NCBI RefSeq assembly: GCF_004917075.1
Contig: NZ_SSYB01000008.1
Location: forward strand, 56,391-120,390
Direction: 5' to 3'
Length of the DNA stretch: 64,000 bases
Source of the DNA: Geomonas edaphica
GTDB lineage: Bacteria; Desulfobacterota; Desulfuromonadia; Geobacterales; Geobacteraceae
The position numbers were made by a program, and so were the translations under genes. Position 1 is the stretch's first letter. Every line of letters starts with the position of its first letter. The notes beneath the pieces were generated by a model. That model was not told the DNA's origin, made no database searches, and worked only from the letters and a program-made list of their open reading frames with translations. Positions 23,755 through 33,616 of this stretch are shown here, one piece after another.

Positions 23755-24258
23755 TTGAGCAACAGCATAACGTTCGAAGAGATCATGTTCACCATCATGT
23801 CGGCCACCCAGGACACCTTCAAGAGCTACATGAACACGGACATCTTTGCCGGCAAGGTAGAGAAGAAGATCAACCCGCTGCACTCCGACGTGGTCGGTAT
23901 CGTGGGGGTTGCCGGCGACCGTGTCGGCTACATCATCTTCGCCACGGAGAAAGGGCCCGCGGAGCAGATCGCCAAGGACCTGCTGATGATCGAGGAGGCC
24001 GATGACGAAGCCATCTCGGATGCGGTCGGCGAGGTGGCGAACAACATCGCCGGCGTCTTCAAGACCAAGTACCACGAACAGTACGGCAGCGTTGCCCTGG
24101 GGCTTCCCCTGGTGCTGTCTGGGCGGCTGCGTCCTATGACCGATCCCCCCGAGGCCTGCACCACGGACGGGAGCATGAGCGTGCAATGTAAAGGGGTTAC
24201 CATCCCCTTCACCACCATGGACGGCAGGCTCCATTTCCGGGTCATGGTCTACATGTAA
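23755..24258 (+). CDS. CheX-like chemotaxis phosphatase-domain protein
   Basis: This protein of about 167 residues has the CheX fold, which dephosphorylates CheY-P. The ExxN active-site pattern appears in AVGEVANNIAG and the C-terminal half has the paired GLPLVLSG and PFTTMDGRLHFRV segments. I chose TTG 23755 behind AAGGGGG; an internal ATG (23785) would cut into the first helix. There is no other che gene close by, but an HD-GYP regulator and an HTH gene precede it. Confidence 0.85.
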   Translation: MSNSITFEEIMFTIMSATQDTFKSYMNTDIFAGKVEKKINPLHSDVVGIVGVAGDRVGYIIFATEKGPAEQIAKDLLMIEEADDEAISDAVGEVANNIAGVFKTKYHEQYGSVALGLPLVLSGRLRPMTDPPEACTTDGSMSVQCKGVTIPFTTMDGRLHFRVMVYM

Positions 24259-24321
24259 AGAGAAGGCCTGGAAGTGGGACCGCACCGGGCCGACTGAAAA
24301 GGCTCCTCCACCATCCACATG

Positions 24322-24363
24322 AAAAAGCCCCCGCTGCCATTACGGCAACGGGGGCTTTTTTTG
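24322..24363. terminator. Bidirectional terminator between the cheX-like gene and fumarase
   Basis: AAAAAGCCCCCGCTGCC pairs with GGCAACGGGGGCTTTTT around ATTAC, with A/T runs on both sides. Confidence 0.92.
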
Positions 24364-24384
24364 TCCTACGGTCTGTCTTACTTA

Positions 24385-26010
24385 CTAGATCCCAAGCTGC
24401 TTGAAGAAGTCGTTCCCCTTGTCGTCCACGAGGATGAACGCCGGGAAGTCCTCCACCTCGATCTTCCAGACCGCCTCCATGCCGAGTTCGGGGAAGTCGA
24501 TGCACTCGACCTTCTTGATGTTCTCTTCGGCGAGGATTGCGGCCGGGCCGCCGATGGAGCCGAGGTAGAAGCCGCCGTGCTTCTTGCACGCGTCGGTTAC
24601 CTGCTGCGAGCGGTTACCCTTGGCGATCATGACCATGGAGCCGCCGTTGGCCTGCAGGAGGTCGACGTAGGAGTCCATGCGCCCTGCAGTGGTCGGGCCG
24701 AAGGAGCCGGAGGGCTTCCCTTTCGGGGTCTTTGCCGGGCCGGCGTAGTAGATCGGGTGGTTCTTCAGGTACTCGGGGAGCGGCTTGCCTGAGTCGAGGA
24801 TCTCCTTGAACTTCGCGTGCGCGATGTCGCGGCCGACCACGATGGTGCCAGAGAGCAGCAGCGGAGTGGATACCGGGTGCTTGGTCAGCTCAGCGAGGAT
24901 ATCTTTCATCGGCTGGTTCAGGTTGATCCTGACGCCGTGCTCGTGCTTGCCGCGGAAACGCTCGGGGATCAGGCGGCCCGGGTTGTCGTCCATCTGCTCG
25001 ACCCAGATCCCTTCCTTGTTGATCTTCGCCTTGATGTTGCGGTCCGCGGAGCAGGAAACGCCCATGCCGACCGGGCAGGATGCGCCGTGGCGCGGCAGGC
25101 GGACGATGCGCACGTCGTGGGCGAAGTACTTGCCGCCGAACTGGGCGCCGATGCCGCTTTTCTGCGCCTCTTCGAGGAGGAGCTTTTCGAGTTCGAGGTC
25201 GCGGAAGGCCTGGCCGTGCTCGTTGCCGCTGGTGGGGAGCGCGTCGAGGTACTTGGCGCTGGCAAGCTTCACGGTCTTAAGGTTTGCTTCGGCACTGGTG
25301 CCGCCGATGGCGAAGGCCAGATGGTACGGCGGGCAGGCCGCGGTGCCGAGCGTCTTCATCTTGGCGACCAGGAACTTCACGAGGCTGTCCGGGTTAAGGA
25401 GTGCCTTGGTCTCCTGGTAGAGGTAGGTCTTGTTGGCGGAGCCGCCACCCTTCGCCATGAAGAGGAACTTGTACTCGGCACCTTTGGTGGCGTAGAGGTC
25501 GATCTGGGCCGGGAGGTTCGTGCCGGTGTTGACCTCCTTGTACATGTCAAGCGCCACGGTCTGCGAGTAGCGCAGGTTCTCCTCGGTATAGGTCTTGTAG
25601 ACCCCCTTGGAGAGGTACTCCTCGTCGTTAGCACCGGTCCAGACCTGCTGACCCTTCTTGCCCATGACGATGGCGGTGCCGGTGTCCTGGCAGATCGGGA
25701 GTTCGAAGTTGGCGGCAACCTCGGCGTTTCTCAGGAAGGCGAGGGCGACACCCTTGTCGTTCTGGGAAGCTTCCGGATCGGCCAGGATCTTCGCTACCAT
25801 CTCGTTGTGCTCGGGGCGAAGCAGGAAGGAGAGGTCCTTCATGGCGGCGTTAGCCACCACGGTGAGGGCCTCGGGAGCGACTTTGAGGACCTCCTGGCCA
25901 TCGAAGTTGGCGACCGAAACGTACTGCTTGGAGTCCGGGATGAGGCGGTACTTGGTGGTGTCCGGCCCGAGCGGGAAAGCTTCCTGGTACTTGAACTCTG
26001 GAGTTGCCAT
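24385..26010 (-). CDS. Class I (iron-sulfur) fumarate hydratase
   Basis: This 541-residue enzyme interconverts fumarate and malate. Cluster-ligand cysteines are likely those in [12 protein letters not shown], in [14 protein letters not shown] and in [15 protein letters not shown]. The C-terminal beta domain has [16 protein letters not shown], with the Arg typical of class I enzymes. ATG 26010 follows an AGGAGAA site. The single-chain length fits FumA/FumB rather than the split two-subunit form. It is oxygen-sensitive, as expected in an anaerobic metal reducer, where fumarate is both a TCA intermediate and an electron acceptor. Confidence 0.95.
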   Translation of the reverse strand: MATPEFKYQEAFPLGPDTTKYRLIPDSKQYVSVANFDGQEVLKVAPEALTVVANAAMKDLSFLLRPEHNEMVAKILADPEASQNDKGVALAFLRNAEVAANFELPICQDTGTAIVMGKKGQQVWTGANDEEYLSKGVYKTYTEENLRYSQTVALDMYKEVNTGTNLPAQIDLYATKGAEYKFLFMAKGGGSANKTYLYQETKALLNPDSLVKFLVAKMKTLGTAACPPYHLAFAIGGTSAEANLKTVKLASAKYLDALPTSGNEHGQAFRDLELEKLLLEEAQKSGIGAQFGGKYFAHDVRIVRLPRHGASCPVGMGVSCSADRNIKAKINKEGIWVEQMDDNPGRLIPERFRGKHEHGVRINLNQPMKDILAELTKHPVSTPLLLSGTIVVGRDIAHAKFKEILDSGKPLPEYLKNHPIYYAGPAKTPKGKPSGSFGPTTAGRMDSYVDLLQANGGSMVMIAKGNRSQQVTDACKKHGGFYLGSIGGPAAILAEENIKKVECIDFPELGMEAVWKIEVEDFPAFILVDDKGNDFFKQLGI

Positions 26011-26084
26011 CGGTTCTGTTCTCCTTTGCGTGGGATTGATGGTGATTGGCTGGTATCGGGGCCTGCCGGGAGTGCGGCAGAAAA

Positions 26085-26093
26085 TTGTATACA
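26085..26093. promoter_or_regulatory. Possible GntR/FadR-type operator upstream of fumarase
   Basis: ATTGTATACAG contains the palindrome TGTATACA, the form bound by many FadR-subfamily GntR regulators of organic acid metabolism. It lies 75 bases upstream of the fumarase start on the minus strand. No such regulator gene is in the window; this is a motif-level suggestion. Confidence 0.3.
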
Positions 26094-26154
26094 GTACTGC
26101 CGGAATATATTGCAAATGTCTTACTTTGTCGAGAGGTAAGTTGGCCCGAAGGAA

Positions 26155-26194
26155 GCTCAAAAAGAAAGGCCCGTCCGGAAATGCCGGACGGGCC
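26155..26194 (-). terminator. Terminator of the lipase-fadL operon
   Basis: On the minus strand GGCCCGTCCGG pairs with CCGGACGGGCC around a 5-base loop and is followed by TTTCTTTTTG. Confidence 0.88.
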
Positions 26195-26278
26195 GTGGAG
26201 CAGGTTGAATCGCGTCTTGCCGCGAGGCCGTTTAGCACCTCCCCCCGGAAGGGGGAGGCTGGGAGGGGGGGAGGGGCG

Positions 26279-28768
26279 TCAGTCGCGCGGTGTGAAGAGC
26301 CTCATCACGCGCGGGGGGAGCGCCCGGTAAGGGAGCGTCGTCCCGGAGACGGCTGCCGCGCGCGGCAGTGCCGCAGAGGTGACCGTCGGGTCGACGACGA
26401 TGCCGTTGCGGACGAAATACACCATCTGGCGCTGGGCGAGCTGGAAGGTGACCGGGGAGCTCGCCTGGTCGATCAGCATGCCGTGCGTCGCATCCTGCTG
26501 GTCGAACTGGAAGTAACCTTCGCGCGGGGCGGTCGAGGCGGCCACCCCCGCCGCCGTAGCGGTCTTGAAGGCCGGTACGCCGTCGGCGAGGGTCATCATG
26601 AACGGCGCCGGGACGCGGCCGGAGAGGTAGCTCAACTGGTCGAAGCCGGGCGCCACGGCGAGCGCCGCGGCAGTGCCGATCACGCCGCGTCCGCCGAGGG
26701 CGTCACCCAGGTATCGGGTCGCCGAGTTCGGGATCACCAGATCGCCGTTTAGCGGCCGGCCGTCGGCGAAGCTCGTGGTGGTCGCCTCCTGCATCAGGAG
26801 GCGTCCGGAAAGGCGCGAGGGGAGGAGGTCCGCCGTAGTGAGGTTCGGGAGGGGCGTCGTCATCGTCGCCGGATCTACCGGGTCGAGTACGGATTGGGTG
26901 AGTTGGAAGAACTGCTCGTAGGTCGGGGTTCCCGACATCACCCCTTGCGCGGCGAGCCCCGCGTTCAGGCTCGGGCCGAAGTCGGCGCTGTCGCGCAGCA
27001 GGTAGGCGATGCGCCCGCCGGGGACGCTGAAGAGCCCCTTCATGTCTACGTCGAGGCTCCCCTGCGTGTAGGGGGGGGCGCCTGGGGCGCCGGACAGGGT
27101 GGTGTTGCCGGCCAGGTAGTAGGCGCCGACGATGGAGCCCAAGCTAAGCGCTACGTACTTCGGTTTGACCGCCGGGTTGGGGGCGTTCGCCCCAAGGGGG
27201 GCGAACCCCTGTGCCGCGAAGGGGGCGCCGAAGGTCGGGGTGGCGAGGACCAGGTCCAGCCGGTCCAGGTTGAACGCGGCCTGCTGGATGTTGGTCCGTG
27301 CGGCGAGTGGCGCGCCCAGGGCTATAAAGTCCTCGCCCCATTTCGTTCCGGTCACGTGCCCCGGCAGGGCGAGCTCGCCATGCAGCGGTAGATCGATGGC
27401 GACCACGGCATAGCCGGCCCCGTTGAGCGCACCCGCCACGGCGATGGCCTGCTCCTTTCTGCCGTTGATGCCGTGCTGGAAGATGACGAGCGGCCATCCT
27501 CCGGCGGGGGGCGTCCCCGCAGGCGCGAAGTAGACGAAGGGAACCTGCCGCTCCGTGTAGTAGTAACCGGTGAGCCGCCCGGTCCCCGGCTCGCGGTACG
27601 GCTGGAGCACCGCGCTTGCCGCGCTGTAGCTGCCGAAGGCGAGGTTCTGGTTCATGGCGGGGTTAGCGCGTGCGACCACCGGGTTCATCGAGAGATCAGC
27701 GCTGGTGAAGCTCCCGGTGACGACCGTCCCGACCGCCGGCGGTACGACGACCGGGAGACCGGTCCCCGCGAGGACCGCGCCCCAGTAGACGGAGGGTGCG
27801 AGGGTCGCCGTGACCGTCGCGGCGTTGAGTCCGGCGCCGAGCCAGCTCTTGCCCGAAAGTCCGCCGGGGAGATCGCTCCCGGCGGCGAACGACCTCAGGG
27901 CGGTTTCCACGGGGAGGATGCTTCCTAGCGGATCGGCGGGGTCGACGGTAACGAAGCCCGCAGCGGTGGTGATGAAACGCCCGAGGAGCGCGATCTGGCT
28001 GCGGCTTGTCACCGTACTCTCGGTAGGAGCCGCGATCAGGTCGTTCATGACCTTTGCGTAGCCCGAAAAGAGGACCTTGCCGTCGGCGTCGGTCGTATTC
28101 TGCCGGATGCGCTCCAGGGGGGCGAAAGGCCCCCCCAGTGCCGTAGTGGATTTGAGCGCCGAGAAGTAGACGGAACTTCCCACCGAGCCGCCGGTGGCGG
28201 CGTCCTTCACCCGGTTGGTGACCAGGTAGAGGTACCGGGTCGCAGGGAGGAGCGGGAACCTCGGGAAGAGCGAGACGTCGCTAGCACCAGGACGGTAGCT
28301 GAAGGTGAAGCCGGCGGTCACGTCGGTGAAGCGAAGGGGCGCGTTCTCAGTGGCGTCGGGGAGGGCGCTGTCGGCGCCGATCTGGAAGACCTTGATGTTG
28401 GCGCCGTTCACCGTGTCCGGGCGCAGCGGCCGTGCGAAACGGATATAGATGGGGGCGTTCACCCCGGCCACCGCGCCGGTGCCCCCGACCTCGTACCGGT
28501 TCACGTAGGCGAGCGCCTCCAGAGGGTTCATCGGGCGGTTCGCCGGGCGCAGCCCCACCACTCCCGTTGCCGTGTCGGCGTACTGGGTGATGGGGTCGGC
28601 CGCCACAGCCGTGGCGAGCACGTTCGGGAGCGGGACGACCCCGGCGCCCGGGTCGAAAAGGGCGGTGTTGGGGCTCTCCTCCTGGTGGACGCCGGAGTCC
28701 GAGCCGCAGCCGGCCAGGGTGAACAGCAGGCAGATGACGCAAAACAAGCGTAGTAGGTGCTTTCTCAT
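26279..28768 (-). CDS. Surface lipase-like lipoprotein (VolA / Pla-1 family)
   Basis: This 829-residue protein has a lipoprotein signal ([10 protein letters not shown], lipidated Cys about residue 21), a long N-terminal Ig-like lipase-associated region ([17 protein letters not shown] onward), and an alpha/beta hydrolase region. There [14 protein letters not shown] supplies the oxyanion-hole [10 protein letters not shown] follows, and the nucleophile is probably the Ser of [13 protein letters not shown] (an A-x-S-x-G variant of GxSxG). In vibrios VolA is a surface lysophospholipase encoded with FadL, and a FadL-type gene sits 31 bp upstream here. It likely frees fatty acids for import. The substrate is inferred. 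Confidence 0.8.
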   Translation of the reverse strand: MRKHLLRLFCVICLLFTLAGCGSDSGVHQEESPNTALFDPGAGVVPLPNVLATAVAADPITQYADTATGVVGLRPANRPMNPLEALAYVNRYEVGGTGAVAGVNAPIYIRFARPLRPDTVNGANIKVFQIGADSALPDATENAPLRFTDVTAGFTFSYRPGASDVSLFPRFPLLPATRYLYLVTNRVKDAATGGSVGSSVYFSALKSTTALGGPFAPLERIRQNTTDADGKVLFSGYAKVMNDLIAAPTESTVTSRSQIALLGRFITTAAGFVTVDPADPLGSILPVETALRSFAAGSDLPGGLSGKSWLGAGLNAATVTATLAPSVYWGAVLAGTGLPVVVPPAVGTVVTGSFTSADLSMNPVVARANPAMNQNLAFGSYSAASAVLQPYREPGTGRLTGYYYTERQVPFVYFAPAGTPPAGGWPLVIFQHGINGRKEQAIAVAGALNGAGYAVVAIDLPLHGELALPGHVTGTKWGEDFIALGAPLAARTNIQQAAFNLDRLDLVLATPTFGAPFAAQGFAPLGANAPNPAVKPKYVALSLGSIVGAYYLAGNTTLSGAPGAPPYTQGSLDVDMKGLFSVPGGRIAYLLRDSADFGPSLNAGLAAQGVMSGTPTYEQFFQLTQSVLDPVDPATMTTPLPNLTTADLLPSRLSGRLLMQEATTTSFADGRPLNGDLVIPNSATRYLGDALGGRGVIGTAAALAVAPGFDQLSYLSGRVPAPFMMTLADGVPAFKTATAAGVAASTAPREGYFQFDQQDATHGMLIDQASSPVTFQLAQRQMVYFVRNGIVVDPTVTSAALPRAAAVSGTTLPYRALPPRVMRLFTPRD

Positions 28769-28799
28769 GTGCTCTCCTTCGCGGCCCGAAGGGGCCGTC

Positions 28800-30161
28800 C
28801 TAGAAGATAAGGTTCAGGTTGGCGGCGAGGAGGTAGGCATCGCTCTTGTACGTGCCGTTTGCGCCCCTTAGATTGACCATGTCCTGGTTGTGCACCTTGC
28901 GGTCGACGAAGTGCACCCACATGTAGGCGAGGTCGAGGGTGGCGAGTGCGTTGCCGATGCCGGTGCCGATGGAGAAGCTGTGCCGGTCCGCGTCCGGGAG
29001 CAGCGGGTCTACGGTCGCGTCGGGAACGGGGGATTTGTCGAAGCTGTAGCCGGCACGCAGGGCGAGGCGCGGGGTGACGCGGTACTCGCCGCCGAACTTG
29101 TAGCTCCATACGTCGCGCCAGTTCCTGGGATCAGGCTGGTCGTTGAAGGCGGCGAACTCTGAGGAGTCAAAATCGATGAGGAGCTGGTTGAAACTGCTCC
29201 AGCCGGTGCGGGTCGCGTCGAACTCGAGGGTAACCCGGTCGGTGGGGCGCCAGGCGACGGCGAGGTCGAGGGTGTCGGGGAGGGTGATCGTTGTGGAGGC
29301 GCTGCTGCTTGCCCTGGCACGCGTATAGGGGAAGACGGCGGTGTCGGTAAGGCCAATGGCACCAAGACCTGTCGGCGTGGTGGCGAGGAAGTTCGCCTCA
29401 CCGTCGATATGGAGGGTGATCTTGCTGCGGTAGGCGATTCCCAGGCTCACCTCGGGCCGCGGCTTCCAGAGAAGGCCCAGGTTATAGCCGAGGTCGGTTG
29501 CCGTGCCGTCGAGCCCCATGGAGCCGAGCTCGTAGGCGCCGAAGGGGGGCGCCGGCGAGGACGGGTCGATCACCGGGCTGTAGAGCGCCTTTTGCAGCGA
29601 AACGACGGCGTAGGTGACGTCGAGCCCCGCCGCCACGGCGAGGTTCAGGTCGTCGAAGCGGTACGCTGCGGTCGGCTGTATGTTGATCGGCTTGATCGAC
29701 GCGATCTGCACCTGGTTTCTAAAGACGCTTGAGTCATCCCAGGTCTTCGATAGCGGATAAATGGAGTTGACGGCGATGCCGAAGGAGACGGGGAGGTTGT
29801 CCGGGGAGTAGGTGGCGTAGACGGTCGGGGCGATGAAGATGTCGCGCCGGGAGCGCTCTGTGACGGAAGTGGTGCCGGTGTCGAGGGGCGGGGTGCCGGA
29901 GAGCGGCGTGGTCCCCTTGAACTCGGTCTGCGGGACGATGATGCCCAAGGCTCCCAGGTTCACCTGTACGCCGGGCAGAAACGCGATCCCCGCCGGGTTG
30001 AAGTAGAGGGCGCTCGGGTCGCTTGCCTGTGCGGCGAAGGCGTTCGCCATCCCCATGGCCCTGGCCCCCTGTTCGCTCACCTTGAACCCAGCGCCTTGAC
30101 ATGCCCTGCCATGAGACAAACCGGTACAGAGTAGCAAAGCACACAGAAGCCACTTTCTCAT
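28800..30161 (-). CDS. OmpP1/FadL/TodX-family outer membrane transporter
   Basis: This 453-residue beta-barrel protein has a signal peptide and then the FadL N-terminal hatch (GFKVSEQGARAMGMANAF, then DPSALYFNPAGIAFLPG with the NPA motif). The remainder is alternating beta-strand sequence ending in LNLIF, a typical outer-membrane C-terminal phenylalanine. It imports long-chain fatty acids or other hydrophobic molecules. The start at 30161 follows GGGGGGATC. It is first in an operon with the lipase-like lipoprotein. Confidence 0.9.
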   Translation of the reverse strand: MRKWLLCALLLCTGLSHGRACQGAGFKVSEQGARAMGMANAFAAQASDPSALYFNPAGIAFLPGVQVNLGALGIIVPQTEFKGTTPLSGTPPLDTGTTSVTERSRRDIFIAPTVYATYSPDNLPVSFGIAVNSIYPLSKTWDDSSVFRNQVQIASIKPINIQPTAAYRFDDLNLAVAAGLDVTYAVVSLQKALYSPVIDPSSPAPPFGAYELGSMGLDGTATDLGYNLGLLWKPRPEVSLGIAYRSKITLHIDGEANFLATTPTGLGAIGLTDTAVFPYTRARASSSASTTITLPDTLDLAVAWRPTDRVTLEFDATRTGWSSFNQLLIDFDSSEFAAFNDQPDPRNWRDVWSYKFGGEYRVTPRLALRAGYSFDKSPVPDATVDPLLPDADRHSFSIGTGIGNALATLDLAYMWVHFVDRKVHNQDMVNLRGANGTYKSDAYLLAANLNLIF

Positions 30162-30429
30162 GTGATCCCCCCTTGGCGGCGATCGCCTGCAGCGCACGAC
30201 TGCGAAGCTGCAGCGGCACGCCAGGCGGCCTTTTACGGCCGAGGGGGATCTGGATCTGACGGCAAGGTCGTCCCATGTGAACCCCGAGTGGCCGGAAATA
30301 ATTAGCGCATGCCAAAGATAACGCCGGTCGGGGGGAAGTCAAGGGAAGGCCGCCTGGATCTGCCATGCCGAAGCGCGGGCCTCGTGGGCGAGTTCTCCGG
30401 TCAGCTCTACGGACTGCGAGTCGATGCGC

Positions 30430-30693
30430 TCAGTGCACCGTCTTTTCCCGCACCATCCCTTCCAGCATGCGGCGCAGGGCATCCTCCTCGACGAAGCAGA
30501 AAAGCGCACTGGAGCCGAAGGCGATCTCGACGGAGCCTCTTCTTTTTTTCATGGTGACGTCCACCTCGTGCACGCCGTTGCCGAGCAGCCCGTGGTAGAC
30601 CCGCTGGATGCTCCTGCCGCTTCTGAGGGCTTCCTTGCTCCGCATTTCGAAATACACGACCTGGTCCAGCGCGTCATTGGTCAGATAGATCAT
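30430..30693 (-). CDS. Conserved-looking small protein of unknown function
   Basis: I do not recognise this 87-residue protein (MIYLTNDALDQVVYFEMR at the start, FCFVEEDALRRMLEGM near the end). It has a very strong ribosome binding site (GGAGGTG seven bases before ATG 30693), normal codon use, no signal peptide and no membrane segment. A basic MKKRR patch sits mid-protein. A palindrome at 30730-30748 lies just upstream and may control it. It is transcribed divergently from the methyltransferase at 30860. Confidence 0.6.
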   Translation of the reverse strand: MIYLTNDALDQVVYFEMRSKEALRSGRSIQRVYHGLLGNGVHEVDVTMKKRRGSVEIAFGSSALFCFVEEDALRRMLEGMVREKTVH

Positions 30694-30729
30694 GGTGCAC
30701 CTCCTGTTTTGTACAGGAAACCACGGGTG

Positions 30730-30748
30730 TGCGACAAAATATGTCGCA
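30730..30748. promoter_or_regulatory. Palindromic operator-like site TGCGACA-N5-TGTCGCA
   Basis: A perfect 7-bp inverted repeat with an AT-rich 5-base centre lies between divergent genes at 30430-30693 (minus) and 30860 (plus). Size and symmetry fit a dimeric regulator. The regulator is not identifiable from the window. Confidence 0.5.
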
Positions 30749-30859
30749 GTCGGCGGCGTGTGGTTGGACGGGAGTGGGAAGCGGCGTGGCGCGGCGTTGA
30801 AAAGCTTGACAATTCCGCGGGAAATGCCACATTGGGCCATCTTCGGGAGGGGGGGCGCG

Positions 30860-31447
30860 ATGGAGTCAGACCGTATCAAGTGGGACGAGCGTTACAGCGG
30901 GACGGAGCATTTCTTTTCTTTCGGTCCGTCCCGGCTTCTGGCGAAGAGCCTGGAGCAGATCCTTGCCCTGGTGCCCGGGAGGCGCGCCCTTGACCTTGCC
31001 TGCGGAGAGGGGCGTAACGCCATCTTCCTCGCGCAGCACGGTTTCCAGGCGTGCGGCGTGGACATCTCTCCTAGGGGATTGGAGCGGGGCGCACGTCGTG
31101 CTGCCGAGGTCGGGGTTGCGGTGGAGTTTGTCGAGGCGGACCTTGACCTGTGGCGTCCAAGCGAGAGCTACGACCTGATCCTCAACTTCAACTTTCTCAT
31201 GCGGGAACTGATCCCGAGCCTCATGGCGGTGCTGGCCCCTGGCGGTGTGCTTTTGATGGAGACCATCCTCGACGCACCCGGGATGCCGGGAGAACATCGG
31301 AAGGATTTCTTGTTGCAGCCGGGAGAGTTGGGGAGGATCTTCGGTGCGTATCCGGGGAGGGTGCTGCTCCTTGAGGAGGATGTGGACGCCCCGGAGATGC
31401 CGGTGGCGCGGGTGATGTTTCAGAAGGAAGGTCCGGAACGGAGCTGA
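30860..31447 (+). CDS. Class I SAM-dependent methyltransferase (TehB-like)
   Basis: This 195-residue protein opens WDERYSGTEHFFSFGPS and has the SAM motif I ALDLACGEGRNAIFLA (about residues 43-58), then GVDISPRGLE and an EADLDLW acidic loop. The combination resembles TehB-type methyltransferases that act on small molecules or metalloid oxyanions. ATG 30860 follows GGGAGGGGGG. It appears monocistronic. The substrate is unknown. Confidence 0.8.
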   Translation: MESDRIKWDERYSGTEHFFSFGPSRLLAKSLEQILALVPGRRALDLACGEGRNAIFLAQHGFQACGVDISPRGLERGARRAAEVGVAVEFVEADLDLWRPSESYDLILNFNFLMRELIPSLMAVLAPGGVLLMETILDAPGMPGEHRKDFLLQPGELGRIFGAYPGRVLLLEEDVDAPEMPVARVMFQKEGPERS

Positions 31448-31494
31448 TGTGGGCTGGGCTCCCCCTCCCGCATGGGGAAGGGGAGCTTTGCGAG

Positions 31495-32202
31495 TTATTT
31501 CGTCCCGACGTAGACCGTGGCAATGCCGCCGGTCAGGTCGAAGTGGTGCACGTCTTTGAACCCTACCTGCCGCATCATCCCCTTGAACTCGTCGCGGGAT
31601 GGGAACTCCAGCACGGAGTCGGGGAGGTACTGGTAGGCGCTGAAGCGGGAAAAGGCGCCGCCGATCTTCGGGAGCACCTTAAGGAAGTAGAAGTGGTACA
31701 GGTCCTTGAAAACGGGCAGGGTCGGCGTGGAGAACTCTAGGATGACGATCTTGCCCCCCACCTTGAGGGCGCGGCGCATCTCCGTGAGCCCCTTGATGCG
31801 GTCCACGACGTTGCGGATGCCGAAAGAGATGGTGGCGGCGTCGAAGGTGCCGTCCTCGTACGGGATGTCCTCGCAGGGGGCGACCTGGAGTTGGATGCGC
31901 TGCGCGTGACGCGACTGCTGCACCTTGACGCGCCCGAGCTCGATCATCTCCGGGGTGAAGTCGATGCCGACGATTTCGACGGAGGCGGGGGTCTGCGAGG
32001 CGATCTCCAGGGCGACGTCACCGGTGCCGGTGGCAACGTCGAGAACCTTGCCCGGTCCCTTCACACCGATCTTGCCCACTGCGAAGCGACGCCAGCGCCG
32101 GTCGATCCCAAGCGACAGCAGTCTGTTCAACAGATCGTAGCGCGGGGCGATGCTCCCGAACATGGCGCGAATTCGTTCACCCTTCTCCGACAATGCGTAC
32201 AT
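31495..32202 (-). CDS. menG: Demethylmenaquinone / ubiquinone methyltransferase
   Basis: This 235-residue UbiE/MenG-family enzyme begins ALSEKGERIRAMFGSIAPRYDLLNRLLS. SAM motif I is VLDVATGTGDVALE, and SFGIRNVVDR, the family signature, follows. It performs the last methylation in menaquinone synthesis, the expected quinone of this group. ATG 32202 is chosen after TAGGAAAA; the longer frame upstream has no family sequence. Confidence 0.92.
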   Translation of the reverse strand: MYALSEKGERIRAMFGSIAPRYDLLNRLLSLGIDRRWRRFAVGKIGVKGPGKVLDVATGTGDVALEIASQTPASVEIVGIDFTPEMIELGRVKVQQSRHAQRIQLQVAPCEDIPYEDGTFDAATISFGIRNVVDRIKGLTEMRRALKVGGKIVILEFSTPTLPVFKDLYHFYFLKVLPKIGGAFSRFSAYQYLPDSVLEFPSRDEFKGMMRQVGFKDVHHFDLTGGIATVYVGTK

Positions 32203-32390
32203 TTTTCCTACCTTTTTCGTCCTTGAAATGCTATAAAATCTAGCCTCTTCCCTGTGGGAGAGCCCAGCGCAAGGCTTGATTCTTAACACAAAGCGCACCG
32301 GCATGCCAGCAAAAAGCGGCCGCTATCGCCTCACCGCCCACGCCCCGCCGCCGCACGCCCATCCGTCCGCGCCGCCCAAGGAGGCACCTG

Positions 32391-33560
32391 TTGTTCCCGC
32401 AAATCAGGCCCCAGGACATCGCTGACATTCTGATCATGACCTTCCTGGTCTATCAGCTCTACAGCTGGTTCAAAAACTCGAAAGCGCTTCAGGTCGTGAT
32501 GGGGCTCATGTTTCTTGGTGTGATCTACTTCGTCACCAAGAGCCTCGGCCTCTTTATGACCAGTTGGATACTGCAGGAGTTGGGGACCGTGCTCCTTGTC
32601 CTGCTGATCGTCGTTTTCCAGGCCGAGATCCGGCAGGCCCTTTACCGCCTGAGCCTTTTGCGCAACCTGTTCGAACACCAGGAGAGCACGGTCCGCCTGG
32701 ACCTGCTGGAATTCTCCGCCACCATCTTCTCGCTCGCCTCGCAGCGCACCGGCGCCCTGGTCGTTTTTCAGCGTGAGGAACTCTTAGACGATCTCATCCT
32801 GCACGGCGTCCCCATGGACTCCCTGGTGAGCGGTTCCCTCGTAGCAAGTATCTTCATCCCCGGAGCGCCGCTGCACGACGGGGCGGTACTCGTCAAAGAC
32901 GGCAGGGTGGCCCTTGCCTCGTGCCATCTGCCGCTTTCGGTGAGCGCGGAAGTGCCGCAGCACCTGGGGACGCGGCACCGCGCCGCTCTGGGGCTGTCGG
33001 AGCGTTCGGACGCGGCGGTAGTGGTTGTTTCCGAGGAGCGTGGGGCCGTGTCTCTTGCCGTGGACGGGAGGCTCGAGGCGATACACACGCAGGCGCAACT
33101 GCATGAACGGCTTACTTCGTTATTGCAGCCGCTGTCGCGCGAGGCGGAGCGGGTGGGGATCATGCGGCGGCTCTTTGCCAACTTCTGGCCCAAGGTCGCG
33201 ATCTTTTGCTTCGTGGTTGCGAGCTGGCTTTTGATCACCTATCGGCAGGGAGAGATCCTGAGCGTCACTGCGCCGGTAACCTTCCACAACCTCCCGGAGA
33301 ACCTGACCCTCACCCGCAGCTATCCCGATGAGATCGACCTGCAACTGAAGACCTTCTCCAACCTCGTCGGCTCCCCGAAGAATCTCGATATCGTAGTCGA
33401 TCTGGACCTGGGCAAGGTGCACGAGGGGACCAACACGGTGCAGATCAGCAAGGACCAGATAAAGCTTCCACCGGGCGTCGTGGTGGTGAACCTCGACCGC
33501 TCACTGGTGCGTGTGACGGCCGAGAAGAAACAGCCGAAAGCGTCGGGGCGCAAGCGATAA
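32391..33560 (+). CDS. cdaA: Diadenylate cyclase CdaA fused to a CdaR/YbbR-type domain
   Basis: The 389-residue product starts at TTG 32391, six bases after AAGGAGG. Three N-terminal membrane helices (to about residue 80) precede the diadenylate cyclase domain (about 95-245) with both catalytic motifs, PLHDGAVLV (DGA) and GTRHRAALGLSE (RHR). Then comes a fourth membrane helix (VAIFCFVVASWLLITY, about 265-280) and one YbbR-type beta domain outside (VTFHNLPENLTL to the end). In firmicutes CdaA and its regulator CdaR are separate neighbours; here one chain carries both. It makes cyclic di-AMP, which governs osmolyte and wall balance. glmM does not follow. Confidence 0.88.
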   Translation: MFPQIRPQDIADILIMTFLVYQLYSWFKNSKALQVVMGLMFLGVIYFVTKSLGLFMTSWILQELGTVLLVLLIVVFQAEIRQALYRLSLLRNLFEHQESTVRLDLLEFSATIFSLASQRTGALVVFQREELLDDLILHGVPMDSLVSGSLVASIFIPGAPLHDGAVLVKDGRVALASCHLPLSVSAEVPQHLGTRHRAALGLSERSDAAVVVVSEERGAVSLAVDGRLEAIHTQAQLHERLTSLLQPLSREAERVGIMRRLFANFWPKVAIFCFVVASWLLITYRQGEILSVTAPVTFHNLPENLTLTRSYPDEIDLQLKTFSNLVGSPKNLDIVVDLDLGKVHEGTNTVQISKDQIKLPPGVVVVNLDRSLVRVTAEKKQPKASGRKR

Positions 33561-33616
33561 CTCCCTAAATGTTCTGGCCATTTGTCCGATATGAAGCGAA
33601 AGGGTTGTCATAAAAG

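Noticed and set aside
24817-26139. A 440-codon open frame antisense to fumarase
   Set aside because: Shadow of a conserved enzyme. No ribosome binding site or recognisable domain.
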